Positions 1-8,965 of a stretch of 64,000 nt of DNA are shown piece after piece. The translations under genes were made by a program, and so were the position numbers. Positions within the stretch are counted from its first letter, which is position 1. Each line of letters begins with the position of its first letter. The stretch is from Burkholderiaceae bacterium (GTDB lineage: Bacteria; Pseudomonadota; Gammaproteobacteria; Burkholderiales; Burkholderiaceae_C): assembly GCA_016790575.1 (NCBI GenBank), contig JAEUOU010000028.1, positions 124,001 to 188,000 of the forward strand, given 5' to 3'. The notes beneath the pieces are model-generated. The model made no database searches and had not been told where the DNA came from. It worked only from the letters and a program-made list of their open reading frames with translations.

Positions 1-575
1 ACCAGCATGCCGAACGCCAGCGGGGAGGACTCGTCGCGCAAAGCCAGCAGCGCCACCGAGGCAACCGCCTCCGGATGGTCCAGCCAGCCCACCGCATCAA
101 ACCCGGCATTGACGCCGCAATACGGAACCACCAGTGACGAGGCCAGGTTGCGAACGTCTTCGCCTGCACCCTGGGCGAAGGGGCTGTCCGCGTGGTCCGG
201 ATGCAAGTCCCACAGCTTCAGTGCCACCTGCGGCACCTGGAACTGGGTCTGGATCTCCTCGACGATGGTCGCGGGCAACAGCTCGGGCGCACGCACCCGG
301 AACAGGCACCGGGCCCAACGCTGCAGGCGGTCGGCAATGACCATGTTTTCGTTGCCATGGCGAATCATGTCCATCATGCGCCGCTCCAGCGCCCGAATCT
401 TGTCGCGCAGCATCTCGGCCTGGCGCTCCTGCAGGCCGACCGCGCGCTTGCCGTGCGGGCTGGTGAGCTGCACCGAGGCCAGCAACTCGGCATGCCGCTC
501 GAAAAAGTCGGGCGTATTGACCAGAAAGTCGGCAATGTCGTCCTCAGTGATAGGGGTCATGGACGGATGGTTCAT
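1..575 (-). CDS. DUF484 family protein (3' end outside window)
   Basis: The reading frame starts at the ATG at 575 and runs off the left edge, so only the first 191 codons are present. The N-terminus ([20 protein letters not shown]) and the following charged helical stretch ([20 protein letters not shown]) are typical of DUF484 proteins. The second half looks like the GAF-like sensor fold of this family. Its molecular function is not established. The start overlaps the dapF stop (ATGA), so the two are probably translationally coupled. dapF-DUF484-xerC is a common order in proteobacteria, so a xerC recombinase gene may lie to the left of the window. The family assignment is firm and the function unknown. 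Confidence 0.88.
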   Translation of the reverse strand, partial: MNHPSMTPITEDDIADFLVNTPDFFERHAELLASVQLTSPHGKRAVGLQERQAEMLRDKIRALERRMMDMIRHGNENMVIADRLQRWARCLFRVRAPELLPATIVEEIQTQFQVPQVALKLWDLHPDHADSPFAQGAGEDVRNLASSLVVPYCGVNAGFDAVGWLDHPEAVASVALLALRDESSPLAFGML

Positions 576-1450
576 GCAAGCTCCGGAAGTTCAATTTCAC
601 CCTCAAACACCCTGGTCGCCGGCCCGGTCATGCGCACAGGATCGCGCTCCCCGCCGGCCCATTCGATGGTCAGCACACCACCCCGGGTGTGGACGTCGAC
701 GCGCGGGTCCAGCAGTCCCAGACGGATCCCGGCCACCACGGCGGCGCAGGCGCCCGTGCCACAGGCCAGGGTTTCGCCGGCGCCGCGCTCGTACACCCGC
801 AACCGCACCTGCGCCCGGTCGACAACCTGCAGGAAGCCGGCGTTCACCCGCCGCGGAAAGGCCGGGTGAGCCTCGATCTGCGGACCGATGTGCGCCACCG
901 GCGCGGTATCCACATCGTCCACCAGAGTGACGGCATGCGGATTGCCCATGGACAAAACCACTACCGAAACCAGAGCATCAGAGGACCATTTAACGCTGGG
1001 TAGTGGCCATTTTTGCGTCAAACCGGCCAATTCGGGACGCAAACCGGCCGGATCGAAGGGGATCGCGGCCAGTTCAAACACCGGCGCGCCCATGTCGACT
1101 GTCACACGCCCATCGGGGTTGTCGATCAGTTCGATCACGCCACCGACCACCCGGACTTTGACCCGCGACCGGGTGGTCAGGCCTTTTTCCCGCACATAGC
1201 GCACAAAGCAGCGGGCGCCATTGCCGCAATGTTCCACCTCACCGCCATCGGCGTTGTGGATGACATATTCGAAATCGACCCCGGCGGCAGGCGACGGGCG
1301 CACGGACAGAATCTGGTCGGCACCGATGCCGAAATGCCGATCGGCCAGAAAGCGGTACTGCGCGGGCGACAGGCCCAGTGGACCGCGGGTCTCGTCGAGA
1401 ACGACAAAATCGTTGCCGGCGCCCTGCATCTTGGTAAAGCGAATTCGCAT
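572..1450 (-). CDS. dapF: Diaminopimelate epimerase DapF
   Basis: Converts LL- to meso-diaminopimelate in the cytoplasm, the last step before lysine and a peptidoglycan cross-linking residue. The product has 292 residues, the usual family length. The two catalytic cysteines are present: Cys75 in EHCGNGAR and Cys230 in [10 protein letters not shown]. The start [15 protein letters not shown] fits the family. Residues about 147-160 ([14 protein letters not shown]), just before the conserved SMGNPHAV, are encoded by a copy of the dispersed 50-bp element read antisense. This lies in a loop that already varies between DapF proteins, so activity is probably kept. The gene is divergent from the Nudix/MBL gene and overlaps the DUF484 gene. 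Confidence 0.96.
   Translation of the reverse strand: MRIRFTKMQGAGNDFVVLDETRGPLGLSPAQYRFLADRHFGIGADQILSVRPSPAAGVDFEYVIHNADGGEVEHCGNGARCFVRYVREKGLTTRSRVKVRVVGGVIELIDNPDGRVTVDMGAPVFELAAIPFDPAGLRPELAGLTQKWPLPSVKWSSDALVSVVVLSMGNPHAVTLVDDVDTAPVAHIGPQIEAHPAFPRRVNAGFLQVVDRAQVRLRVYERGAGETLACGTGACAAVVAGIRLGLLDPRVDVHTRGGVLTIEWAGGERDPVRMTGPATRVFEGEIELPELA
970..1016 (+). repeat. Dispersed 50-bp element, copy A (inside dapF)
   Basis: Contains AGCATCAGAGGACC then TTTAACGCTGGGTAG and a T-rich end, matching the conserved block of the element. It lies inside dapF, which is on the opposite strand, so it is translated antisense as [13 protein letters not shown]. The 5' hairpin half is poorly preserved. It shares AGC(A/G)TCAGAGGACC with the copy in rlmJ. 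Confidence 0.7.
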
Positions 1451-1525
1451 GGCCGGATTATCCGCCGGCCGCGGCGGTGGTGCCGGTGTGACGGAGCCCG
1501 ATGGCAGTGCTGTCGATAATGGCGC

Positions 1526-3172
1526 ATGGTCCGCCCTACCCAACTGCTCCACCCGCAGCGCGAGCCCGCTCCGCTGCGCCCCGCCGCTACCGTCCTGCTG
1601 CTGCGTGACACGCCACAGGGGATTGAAGTGCTCATGACCCGCCGCTCCCTCACCGCCAGCTTCGCGCCCGGCGCCTATGTGTTTCCCGGCGGCGGTATCG
1701 ATGCCGCCGACGCCGGCGCGCACGGCCAGGCCACACGACGCCCCACGCAAAGCGAGCAGCACCTCACGCAGGCGATCGCTGCCATCCGCGAAAGCTTCGA
1801 AGAACTGGGCGTCCTCCTCGCCCGCCACAGCGACGGGCGGTACGCCGATGGCGACGACATTGCCGCCCTGGATCGCCGCGCCCCGCTGACCGCGCAATGC
1901 GCCGCCCGTGGCCTGACCCTGACGGCGGCCGAGGTGTTTGTGCTGGCGCACTGGATGACCGACCGCGACCTGCCGCGCCGCTTCGACGTGCCCTTCCTGG
2001 TGGCGCGCATGCCCGAGGGCCAGACGCCCGTGGCCGACGAGTCAGAGCAGTTCGAGCCGGTCTGGGTGCGCCCGGCCGAAGCCCTGACCCGCCACAGGGC
2101 GGGGCAGTTCTTCATCATCTTTCCCACCATCCGCACCCTGGAGCGCCTGCAAGCCTATCCCAGCGTCGACGCCGTTCTGGCCGCCTGCGCCGAAAACGAA
2201 CAGCCCCTGTGGACCAGTTGCCCCCGCGCCGGCTGGCTCGACGGGCACGAAGCCCGCTACATGGAGCACGAGCCACCCTACGGCGAATTGCACCTGGTCA
2301 GCCCCGACGGCCAGATCGTGCACCACCTGGACTGGCGCACTGACGAGCCGGTGCGCCTGCTCAACAACGTCATGCGGCTGACGGCGCCCAACCCCGGCGT
2401 GATGACCGGACCCGGCACCAACAGTTACCTGGTCGGCGACCCCGACACCGGCTACATCGCCATCGACCCCGGTCCGGCCGACGAAGAGCACCTGCGCCGG
2501 ATCTGGCAAGCCGCCGGCGGGCGAATCACGGCGATTGTCTGCACCCACTCCCATCCGGACCATTCGCCCGGCGCCCGGCCGTTGCAGGCCCTGTGCCACG
2601 GCAAACCGCTGGTGCTGGGACTGGCCTCGGCCCCGACCGCCCGGGCCGCCAGCCACTTCGTCCCCGACCGGGACCTGGTTGACGGCGAGCGGCTGCGCCT
2701 GGGCCGCGGCGACACGGGCCACACCCTGCGGGTGGTCCATACCCCTGGCCACGCGGCCAACCACCTATGCCTGGTGCTGGAAGAAGACGGCCTGCTGTTC
2801 AGCGGCGACCATGTCCTCAACGGCAGCACGACCGTCATCGACCCGCCGGACGGCAACATGGCGGCGTACCTTGATTCGCTCGACCGTCTGCTGGCCGCGT
2901 GCCGCGACGGCGGGATCGGCTTCATCCTGCCGGCCCATGGCTATGTGCTGGGACAGGCGGCCGAGGTCATCGCGCAGCTGCGGGCGCACCGGCTGCGCCG
3001 GGAAGCCAAAGTGCTGGCCGCGATGCAAGCCCGCCCGGACGGCAGCGTCGACGACTGGGTGCAACTGGCCTACGACGACGTACCGCCCCGCCTGTGGCCC
3101 GTGGCCAAACGGTCCCTGCTTGCCCACATCGAACACATCGAAAGCCTCGGCGCATTCAACGCCCGGGGGTAG
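1526..3172 (+). CDS. Nudix hydrolase / metallo-beta-lactamase fusion protein
   Basis: A 548-residue protein with two hydrolase domains. Residues about 18-235 form a Nudix domain of the NUDT19-like kind: PGGGID early, and the catalytic half of the Nudix box, [12 protein letters not shown], after an insertion. Residues about 255-500 form a metallo-beta-lactamase fold with [10 protein letters not shown], the zinc motif [17 protein letters not shown] and [10 protein letters not shown]-terminal helical tail resembles LACTB2-like nucleases. Possible substrates are a CoA or nucleotide pyrophosphate for the first domain and RNA or a thioester for the second; neither can be decided here. The ATG at 1526 is 75 bp from the divergent dapF start. 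The stop lies 2 bp from the end of the convergent nhaR-like gene. Confidence 0.85.
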   Translation: MVRPTQLLHPQREPAPLRPAATVLLLRDTPQGIEVLMTRRSLTASFAPGAYVFPGGGIDAADAGAHGQATRRPTQSEQHLTQAIAAIRESFEELGVLLARHSDGRYADGDDIAALDRRAPLTAQCAARGLTLTAAEVFVLAHWMTDRDLPRRFDVPFLVARMPEGQTPVADESEQFEPVWVRPAEALTRHRAGQFFIIFPTIRTLERLQAYPSVDAVLAACAENEQPLWTSCPRAGWLDGHEARYMEHEPPYGELHLVSPDGQIVHHLDWRTDEPVRLLNNVMRLTAPNPGVMTGPGTNSYLVGDPDTGYIAIDPGPADEEHLRRIWQAAGGRITAIVCTHSHPDHSPGARPLQALCHGKPLVLGLASAPTARAASHFVPDRDLVDGERLRLGRGDTGHTLRVVHTPGHAANHLCLVLEEDGLLFSGDHVLNGSTTVIDPPDGNMAAYLDSLDRLLAACRDGGIGFILPAHGYVLGQAAEVIAQLRAHRLRREAKVLAAMQARPDGSVDDWVQLAYDDVPPRLWPVAKRSLLAHIEHIESLGAFNARG

Positions 3173-3174
3173 GC

Positions 3175-4083
3175 TCAGCCCGGACTGAACAGACTGGCAC
3201 GGGCCTCGCGGGTAATCGCCACCACACAGGGATGGGTGATGCGGCGCTCCACCGAAACGGCGTAGAAGGATTCCAGCAACTCGTCCGTACGCCCGAGCAC
3301 CTCGACCCCGTGCAACGCAACGGTCTCGGCCTCCAGCACGGACGGATACAGAAACACCCCTTTGCCCTGGCGACCGAAGGCGGTCATCAGGGCGCCGTCG
3401 TCGAATTCGCCCACGATGCGCGGATGCAACTGGCGCGCAATCAACCAACCGTCCAGCTGTTGCCGCACCGACGATGAAGCTCCCTGGATCAGCATGGGCG
3501 CACCGTTCAGACACAGCGGAAACTCCCCCGGCAGCTGCTCGCGCAGGCCGCGGGTACAGAAAAAGCTCATGGGCGTGGTGCCCAGCGGGTGGTTGAACGC
3601 CCGCACACTGAGACGGCGGGACAAGGGCTCATCGGCCACCACCAGGTCCAGGCGGTGCATTGCCAGTTGGGCCAGCAGGTCGGCAAACTTGCCCTCGCTG
3701 CCAATGAGTCGCACCGGCTGATCCAGTGAGAGCGCGGGCTCCAGCAGGTGGTATGCCACCGATTTGGCGACCGAATCTGCCACGCCGACCCGAAACTCCA
3801 GCGTCCGGCCGGCCGCATTGCCCTGTCGCAAGCTGCTTTCCAGTTCTGCCCCCAGCGTGAAGATCTGGTCGGCGTAGGACAGCGCCGTGCGGCCATCGTC
3901 CGTCAGCTCCAGCTGGCGCCCGCTCTTGCGCAGCAAACGCCGGCCCAGACGGTCTTCAAGCAGCTTGATCTGGCCGGAAACCGTCTGGGGAGTCGTGTGA
4001 AGCTGCTCGCCGGCACGCACCACGCCGCCCGAGCGGGCGGTCACCCAGAAATAGTGCAGGTGCTTGTAGTTGATGATGGCCAT
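3175..4083 (-). CDS. nhaR: LysR-type regulator, NhaR-like
   Basis: A 302-residue LysR-family regulator. The N-terminus (NYKHLHYFWVTARSGGVVRA, then TPQTVSGQIKLLEDRLG) is the winged helix-turn-helix of NhaR proteins, which activate the Na+/H+ antiporter gene nhaA in enterobacteria. Residues about 95-300 form the effector-binding domain (RVGVADSVAKSVAYHLLEPA). There is no antiporter gene nearby, so the target is unknown, and NhaR homologues elsewhere control other genes. It is divergent from the IscR-like gene across a 128-bp AT-rich spacer. The symbol rests on sequence resemblance only. Confidence 0.8.
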   Translation of the reverse strand: MAIINYKHLHYFWVTARSGGVVRAGEQLHTTPQTVSGQIKLLEDRLGRRLLRKSGRQLELTDDGRTALSYADQIFTLGAELESSLRQGNAAGRTLEFRVGVADSVAKSVAYHLLEPALSLDQPVRLIGSEGKFADLLAQLAMHRLDLVVADEPLSRRLSVRAFNHPLGTTPMSFFCTRGLREQLPGEFPLCLNGAPMLIQGASSSVRQQLDGWLIARQLHPRIVGEFDDGALMTAFGRQGKGVFLYPSVLEAETVALHGVEVLGRTDELLESFYAVSVERRITHPCVVAITREARASLFSPG

Positions 4084-4211
4084 GGCGCAAACAGTTCGGT
4101 TTAATCTACATGATTGTCACGTTATTTCGAATTTATTTTATCGTCACGAAATCCTACATTACAAAGGCGTCAGAAGATTTACCTGCCGCTTCATCCACGA
4201 AGGAGCACACC
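4084..4211. promoter_or_regulatory. AT-rich divergent control region between nhaR-like and IscR-like genes
   Basis: This spacer is clearly richer in A and T than its surroundings. It holds an inverted repeat, ATTTCG (4124-4129) and CGAAAT (4147-4152), and a direct repeat GTCACG (4116-4121 and 4143-4148). It is a plausible site for the LysR regulator or the Rrf2 regulator. A GAAGGAG ribosome-binding site precedes the ATG at 4212. Binding is inferred, not shown. Confidence 0.4.
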
Positions 4212-4730
4212 ATGCGTTTGAGCACCAAAGGTCGTTTTGCCGTTACCGCCATGATTGACGTCGCCCTGCGGGAAAGCCGGGGTCCGGTGTCCCTGTCGGC
4301 CATCAGCGTCCGCTACCAGCTCTCGCTGTCCTATCTGGAGCAATTGTTCAGTCGCCTGCGGGCGGCTGGCCTGGTGGACAGCACCCGTGGCCCTGGCGGC
4401 GGCTACACCCTCGCCCGCCGCGCCGAAGCGATCAGTGTGGCCGACATCATCGCCGCCGTGGAAGGCCAGGGCGAGGAGTCCATCGCAGCCGCCGATGCCA
4501 TGACCCAGGATTTGTGGAACAGCCTCAGCGACCGCCTGACCGACCACATGCGCTCGATTTCTCTGCGCAGCCTGGTCGATGCCCAGCGCGCCCGCGAACC
4601 CCAGGCCGAGGCCGACAAGCCGGTGTTGCGCCGGGGCGTCTACAACCGCCCCAACCGCGCCGCCCCCGCGCGTTCGGCGATTCCGAACTCGGTTTTTGCG
4701 CTTGGCGCAGCCCTGTCGCCACGGGGTTGA
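4212..4730 (+). CDS. Rrf2/IscR-family regulator lacking the cluster-binding cysteines
   Basis: A 172-residue Rrf2-family regulator. Residues 1-80 carry the classic IscR winged helix (MRLSTKGRFAVTAMIDVALR, then LSLSYLEQLFSRLRAAGLV and STRGPGGGYTLAR). IscR normally holds a [2Fe-2S] cluster on three cysteines around residues 92-104. Here that stretch reads EGQGEESIAAADAMTQDLW and the protein has no cysteine at all. It may therefore act constitutively or sense something other than Fe-S status. No isc genes are adjacent; rnpB and cysK lie downstream. The start has a good ribosome-binding site (GAAGGAG) 6 bp upstream. Confidence 0.85.
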   Translation: MRLSTKGRFAVTAMIDVALRESRGPVSLSAISVRYQLSLSYLEQLFSRLRAAGLVDSTRGPGGGYTLARRAEAISVADIIAAVEGQGEESIAAADAMTQDLWNSLSDRLTDHMRSISLRSLVDAQRAREPQAEADKPVLRRGVYNRPNRAAPARSAIPNSVFALGAALSPRG

Positions 4731-4775
4731 AGACACCGACGCGGCAGGCTGCCGCAGTGCCGGCGCGGAAAAAGT

Positions 4776-5097
4776 GTGAAGCCCGCCGGTACGCCGGATT
4801 CTGTGCACCCCGGTCGCCCGGGGCGTGACCGCCATTACTCTGGGCCGGGGGTCGCCCACCCGGCTCGATGCCACCTACCCGCCAGCTCTGCGGAGCCACA
4901 TCAACGCTGGCCTACTTGGTGTTGCTGCGCGTAGAGATTGCCCGTTTCACCCGCACTGAAGCGGCTCGTCTCTGTTGCTCTGATCCTCACCTCACGGTGG
5001 AGAGCCGTTAGCTCCTACGCTGCCCTGCGCAGTCCGGACGTTCCTCCAGTGCACCCTTTCGGGCCTTGCACCAGCGGCGGTCTGGCAGGCTTCACGG
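4776..5097 (-). ncRNA. rnpB: RNase P RNA, bacterial type A
   Basis: Read on the minus strand, this is the RNA subunit of RNase P, which removes the 5' leader of tRNAs. The ends pair: the 5' GAAGCCTGCCAG and the 3' GGCGGGCTTCAC. The universal cores are present: GAGGAACGTCCGGAC near the 5' end, CAGAGTAATGGCGG near the 3' end and ACAGAATCCGGCGTA just before the terminus, plus the GGTAGGTGGCATCGAG region in the middle. Length is about 320 nt. A GATAAT sequence on the minus strand just upstream (5104-5109) fits a -10 box. The exact ends are estimated. Confidence 0.95.
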
Positions 5098-5188
5098 GGA
5101 GGATTATCGCCGCCGGCATATCCATATGCCGAATTCTGTCGAACGTCTGCGCCAGAATGCGCCGCACAGCCCCCACGGAGACCCGACC

Positions 5189-6109
5189 ATGAAAGCGAAC
5201 AGCATCCTCGACACCATCGGAAACACCCCGCACGTGCGCATCCAGCGCCTGTTCGGCACCAGCCACTCGGTCTGGGTGAAAAGCGAGCGCAGCAACCCCG
5301 GCGGCTCGATCAAGGACCGCATCGCGCTGGCCATGGTGGAAGACGCCGAGCGCTCCGGCGCCCTGCAGCCCGGCGGCACCATCATCGAGCCCACCTCGGG
5401 CAACACCGGCATCGGCCTGGCCATGGTGGCGGCGGTGAAGGGTTACAAGCTGATCCTGGTGATGCCCGACAGCATGAGCATCGAGCGCCGCCGCCTGATG
5501 CTGGCCTACGGCGCCAGTTTTGACCTGACGCCGCGCGAAAAAGGCATGAAGGGGGCCATCGCCCGCGCCGAAGAGCTCAAGGCCGCCACGCCCGGCGCCT
5601 GGATTCCGCAGCAGTTCGAAAACCCCGCCAATGTGGACGTGCATGTGCGCACCACGGCGCAGGAAATCCTGGCCGACTTTCCCGAGGGCATCGATGTGCT
5701 GCTCACCGGTGTGGGCACCGGCGGCCACCTGTCGGGCACGGCCAAGGTGCTCAAGGCCGCCTGGCCGACACTCAAGGTCTTTGCGGTGGAGCCGGCCGCA
5801 TCTCCGGTCATCAGCGGCGGCGCGCCCGCGCCGCACCCGATCCAGGGCATCGGCGCCGGTTTTGTGCCGAAGAACCTCGACACGTCATTGCTGGACGGCG
5901 TGATCCAGGTCGACGCCGAGCCGGCGCGCGAATACGCCCGTCGCGCCGCGCGCGAGGAAGGTCTGCTGGTCGGCATCTCCTCGGGCGCCACATTGGCCGC
6001 CATTGCGCAGAAGCTGCCCGACATTCCGGCGGGCGCCACGGTGCTGGGCTTCAACTACGACACCGGCGAGCGCTACCTGTCGGTGGAAGGTTTCCTGCCG
6101 ACCCCGTAA
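5189..6109 (+). CDS. cysK: Cysteine synthase A (O-acetylserine sulfhydrylase)
   Basis: A PLP enzyme that makes cysteine from O-acetylserine and sulfide in the cytoplasm. The 306 residues include the PLP lysine motif [29 protein letters not shown], the phosphate-binding [13 protein letters not shown], and [17 protein letters not shown], which places it with CysK rather than CysM. The ATG at 5189 was chosen because the longer upstream frame runs through the rnpB promoter and has no family similarity. It is divergent from rnpB and followed after 122 bp by an FAD oxidoreductase. Confidence 0.95.
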   Translation: MKANSILDTIGNTPHVRIQRLFGTSHSVWVKSERSNPGGSIKDRIALAMVEDAERSGALQPGGTIIEPTSGNTGIGLAMVAAVKGYKLILVMPDSMSIERRRLMLAYGASFDLTPREKGMKGAIARAEELKAATPGAWIPQQFENPANVDVHVRTTAQEILADFPEGIDVLLTGVGTGGHLSGTAKVLKAAWPTLKVFAVEPAASPVISGGAPAPHPIQGIGAGFVPKNLDTSLLDGVIQVDAEPAREYARRAAREEGLLVGISSGATLAAIAQKLPDIPAGATVLGFNYDTGERYLSVEGFLPTP

Positions 6110-6231
6110 GCGGGTTTTGGGGCGAACCCTTGAGACCCGGTCGCCCTGAGACGGCCGAAGGCTCAACCGGCACCACGCCGTATCATCGGCCTCCCCTGCT
6201 TGATGACCACAAGCCCCCAGGACCTGTCGCC

Positions 6232-8043
6232 ATGATCCGCATCGCCGAACTCAAGCTCCCGCTGGCTGACCTGCCGGTGGAGCACCGCCGCCCCGCCGAC
6301 GCGCCGGCCGAAACCGAGCACGACCGCATCCCCCCGCCCCACCCCGAGGCCGCACTGCGCCGCCTGGCCGCCCAGGCGCTGGGCGTTGCAGACGCCGCCA
6401 TCGCCGCGCTGGACGTGGCCAAGCGCAGTTTCGACGCGCGCAAGGCCGAGCTGGTGGCGGTGTTCATTGTCGATGTGACGCTGGCCGACCCCGCGCAGGA
6501 GGCTGCGCTGCTGGCACGCCACGCCGGCCACCCCCACATCCAGCCCACGCCCGACACCACCTGGCGCGCGCCGGTGCGGGCGCCTGAAGGCCTGGCCAGC
6601 CGCCCGGTGGTGGTCGGCTTCGGTCCGTGTGGCATGTTTGCCGCGCTGGTGCTGGCGCAGATGGGATTCCGGCCCATCGTGCTGGAGCGCGGCCGCACCG
6701 TGCGCCAGCGCACCAAAGACACCTGGGGCCTGTGGCGCAAGAAGACGCTGTTGCCCGAATCGAACGTGCAGTTCGGCGAAGGCGGGGCCGGCACCTTCTC
6801 GGACGGCAAGCTCTACAGCCAGATCCGCGACCCACGCCACCTGGGCCGCAAGGTGATGCAGGAGTTCGTCGCCGCGGGTGCGCCACCCGAAATCCTCTAC
6901 GTGGCGCATCCGCACATCGGCACCTTCAAGCTGGTGAAGGTGGTGGAGCACATCCGCGAGCAGATCGTGGCGCTGGGCGGCGAGATCCGCTTCGAGCAGC
7001 GCGTGACCGACCTGCTGACCACCACCGATGCCGATGGCACGCGCCACCTGCGCGGACTGCAGGTGCTGGACCTGACGACGGGCCAGGCGCAGCCGCTGGC
7101 CGCCGACCATGTGGTGCTGGCGCTGGGCCACAGCGCGCGCGACACCTTTGCCATGCTGCACGCGCGTGGCGTGTTTCTGGAGGCCAAGCCGTTTTCCATC
7201 GGCGTTCGCATCGAGCATCCGCAAGGCGTCATCGACAAGGCCCGGTGGGGCCGCCACGCCGGCCACCCGCTGCTGGGCGCGGCCGACTACAAGCTGGTGC
7301 ACCACGCGGCCAACGGCCGCACCGTCTACAGCTTCTGCATGTGCCCCGGCGGCACCGTGGTGGCCGCCACCAGCGAGCCCGGGCGCGTCGTCACCAACGG
7401 CATGAGCCAGTACTCGCGCAACGAACGCAACGCCAACGCCGGCCTGGTGGTGGGGATAGCCGCCGCCGACTTCCCGCTGGACACCCCCGCCTGGCAGGCG
7501 GCCTTCGGCACGGACGAGGGCGCCGCGCTGGCCGCCGAAGCGCAGGCGCTGGCGCGCCAGAGCCCGCCGCAGGCGCACCCGCTGGCCGGCATCGTGCTGC
7601 AGCGGGCGCTGGAATCGCGCGCGTTTGAGGCCGGCGGCGCCAGTTACGAGGCGCCCGGCCAGCTGGTGGGTGACTTTCTGGCGGGCCAGCCCTCCACCAC
7701 GTTCGGCGCCGTGGCGCCGTCCTACAAGCCCGGCGTGAAGCTGGGCGACCTGGCCACCGTGCTGCCGGCCTACGCGGTTCAGGCCATGCGCGAGGCGCTG
7801 CCGGTGTTCGGCCGCAAGATTCGCGGCTACGACCGGCCCGACGCGGTGATGACCGGTGTGGAGACCCGCACCTCGTCACCGCTGCGCATCACCCGCGGCG
7901 AGGATTTCCAGAGCCTGAACCTGCCCGGCCTGTTCCCGGCCGGCGAAGGCGCGGGCTATGCCGGCGGCATCCTGTCGGCGGGGGTGGACGGCATCAAGGT
8001 GGGCGAGGCGGTGGCGATCAGCCTGGTGGCCAAGGCACGCTGA
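6232..8043 (+). CDS. FAD-dependent dehydrogenase, uncharacterised family
   Basis: A 603-residue flavoprotein. After about 120 N-terminal residues there is a Rossmann dinucleotide fold with VVVGFGPCGMFAALVLAQMG, followed by GEGGAGTFSDGKLYSQI, typical of a widespread uncharacterised FAD-dependent oxidoreductase family related to HI0933-type enzymes. The C-terminal part (GLFPAGEGAGYAGGILSAGVDGIKV) closes the FAD site. No substrate is known. There is no signal peptide, so it is cytoplasmic. It stands alone after cysK and is followed by 424 bp without a recognised gene. Confidence 0.85.
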   Translation: MIRIAELKLPLADLPVEHRRPADAPAETEHDRIPPPHPEAALRRLAAQALGVADAAIAALDVAKRSFDARKAELVAVFIVDVTLADPAQEAALLARHAGHPHIQPTPDTTWRAPVRAPEGLASRPVVVGFGPCGMFAALVLAQMGFRPIVLERGRTVRQRTKDTWGLWRKKTLLPESNVQFGEGGAGTFSDGKLYSQIRDPRHLGRKVMQEFVAAGAPPEILYVAHPHIGTFKLVKVVEHIREQIVALGGEIRFEQRVTDLLTTTDADGTRHLRGLQVLDLTTGQAQPLAADHVVLALGHSARDTFAMLHARGVFLEAKPFSIGVRIEHPQGVIDKARWGRHAGHPLLGAADYKLVHHAANGRTVYSFCMCPGGTVVAATSEPGRVVTNGMSQYSRNERNANAGLVVGIAAADFPLDTPAWQAAFGTDEGAALAAEAQALARQSPPQAHPLAGIVLQRALESRAFEAGGASYEAPGQLVGDFLAGQPSTTFGAVAPSYKPGVKLGDLATVLPAYAVQAMREALPVFGRKIRGYDRPDAVMTGVETRTSSPLRITRGEDFQSLNLPGLFPAGEGAGYAGGILSAGVDGIKVGEAVAISLVAKAR

Positions 8044-8303
8044 CCACCGAAACCACCGGTTCGCTTTCTTTTACCTCTGGTAGAACGGCCGGGAAGGCCA
8101 ACACCGCGAACCGCTCGATCACCAATCGCTACGGTGAATCCCGGCTTCTTGGTGTCCGGTGATGCCATCAACGCATTCGCCTTCCGCGATGGATTGGGCC
8201 GTCCTGCAGGACGTGCCGGACGAGAAAATGGGTACGCGGACCGATCATCGGGTTGCGGCCCGGCGCCGATCCATAGACCACAGAGGGCGCACAAGGTAAT
8301 ATG
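8044..8303. other. Non-coding spacer at left edge of the lipase island
   Basis: Lies between the FAD oxidoreductase and the first element copy of the lipase island. I see no gene with recognisable similarity, no clear terminator and no tRNA or attachment site. Together with the leader at 8304-8467 it makes a gene-free stretch of 424 bp. Confidence 0.5.
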
Positions 8304-8355
8304 AAAACCATAGCAAACAACGACCTTTTCCCAACGGCTATTGACCATTTTGACC
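8304..8355 (+). repeat. Dispersed element, copy B (left border of cassette 1)
   Basis: Reads CATAGCAAACAACGACC, then TTTTCCCAACGGCTAT and TTGACCATTTTGACCAG. It is nearly identical to copy C at 9405. It begins 164 bp before the start codon of the first small membrane gene. Confidence 0.75.
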
Positions 8356-8470
8356 AGAAATCGCCCCTGCGAACCGTTCGGGGGGTGTTCAACCGCTGCA
8401 GGAAGGGGCAGCGGGTGCGCTTGGCGGCGTGCCATGGCGCAGAACCGGTGCCGGGCGAGGTGGCACCATG
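8304..8470 (+). repeat. 165-bp direct repeat, first copy (element plus leader)
   Basis: About 165 bp that recurs at 9405-9572. The first ~115 bp of the two copies are close to identical (for example AATCGCCCCTGCGAACCGTT followed by TGTTCAAC and GCTGCAGGAAGGGGC). Both copies end at the start codon of a small membrane protein or lipoprotein gene. It may hold the promoter or leader of the cassette. Confidence 0.8.
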
Positions 8471-8965
8471 ATCGGACTGACCTTTCTCGCCATCGGGCTG
8501 CTGTGGCTCGCGTTCAGCGTCTTCGTGGGGCGCAAGCTGCCCCGGTGGCTCGGCATCCGAAACCCGGCCGGAAAGTGGGCGGTCACCGTGGCGGCGGTGG
8601 CGGTTCTGCTGATCGGGCCGTTTGTGGACGAGATTGTCGGAATGCGGCAATTTGAGAGGCTTTGTAAGGAACGCGCTGTTGTGTGGGTGGGCCCAGGCGC
8701 TGAGAAAGTCACCGCAGCAAAAAAAGCGGCTACGAAGCAGGAGGATCTTTCTGGCTATTGGATTCCGATTCACTCTCGAAAAGTCGTATACCTCGATGCA
8801 GCCTCTGGAATTCCTTTTCTGGGATATGAAACATTGAGCACAAAAGGCGGGCGCATTGCTCGTGTTGCATTGCTAGGCGGGGAACACTCATGTCGTCCCC
8901 CCAATCCAAATGCGATGAACTATTTGAATATCGACAAATTGCTTGAAGAAGGGAAAACCAAATGA
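8468..8965 (+). CDS. Small membrane protein, candidate immunity protein of cassette 1
   Basis: A 165-residue protein I do not recognise as a named family. It has two predicted N-terminal membrane segments (about residues 2-18 and 35-53), then a motif FVDEIVGMRQFERLC and a C-terminal soluble part. The third cassette encodes a relative with the same layout (WADEYLGQKEFAHLC). The gene ends in an ATGA overlap with the truncated lipase, so the pair was probably co-translated. The 3' half (from about 8640) is much richer in A and T than its neighbours, as in the other cassettes. A role as an immunity protein against the lipase is inferred from the pairing. Confidence 0.7.
   Translation: MIGLTFLAIGLLWLAFSVFVGRKLPRWLGIRNPAGKWAVTVAAVAVLLIGPFVDEIVGMRQFERLCKERAVVWVGPGAEKVTAAKKAATKQEDLSGYWIPIHSRKVVYLDAASGIPFLGYETLSTKGGRIARVALLGGEHSCRPPNPNAMNYLNIDKLLEEGKTK

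Noticed and set aside
3175-4083. A nhaA antiporter partner for the NhaR-like regulator
   Set aside because: No antiporter gene occurs anywhere in the window, so a target could not be assigned.
4938-5192. Small open frames across 4.77-5.19 kb
   Set aside because: The region is fully explained by the RNase P RNA on the minus strand and its promoter.
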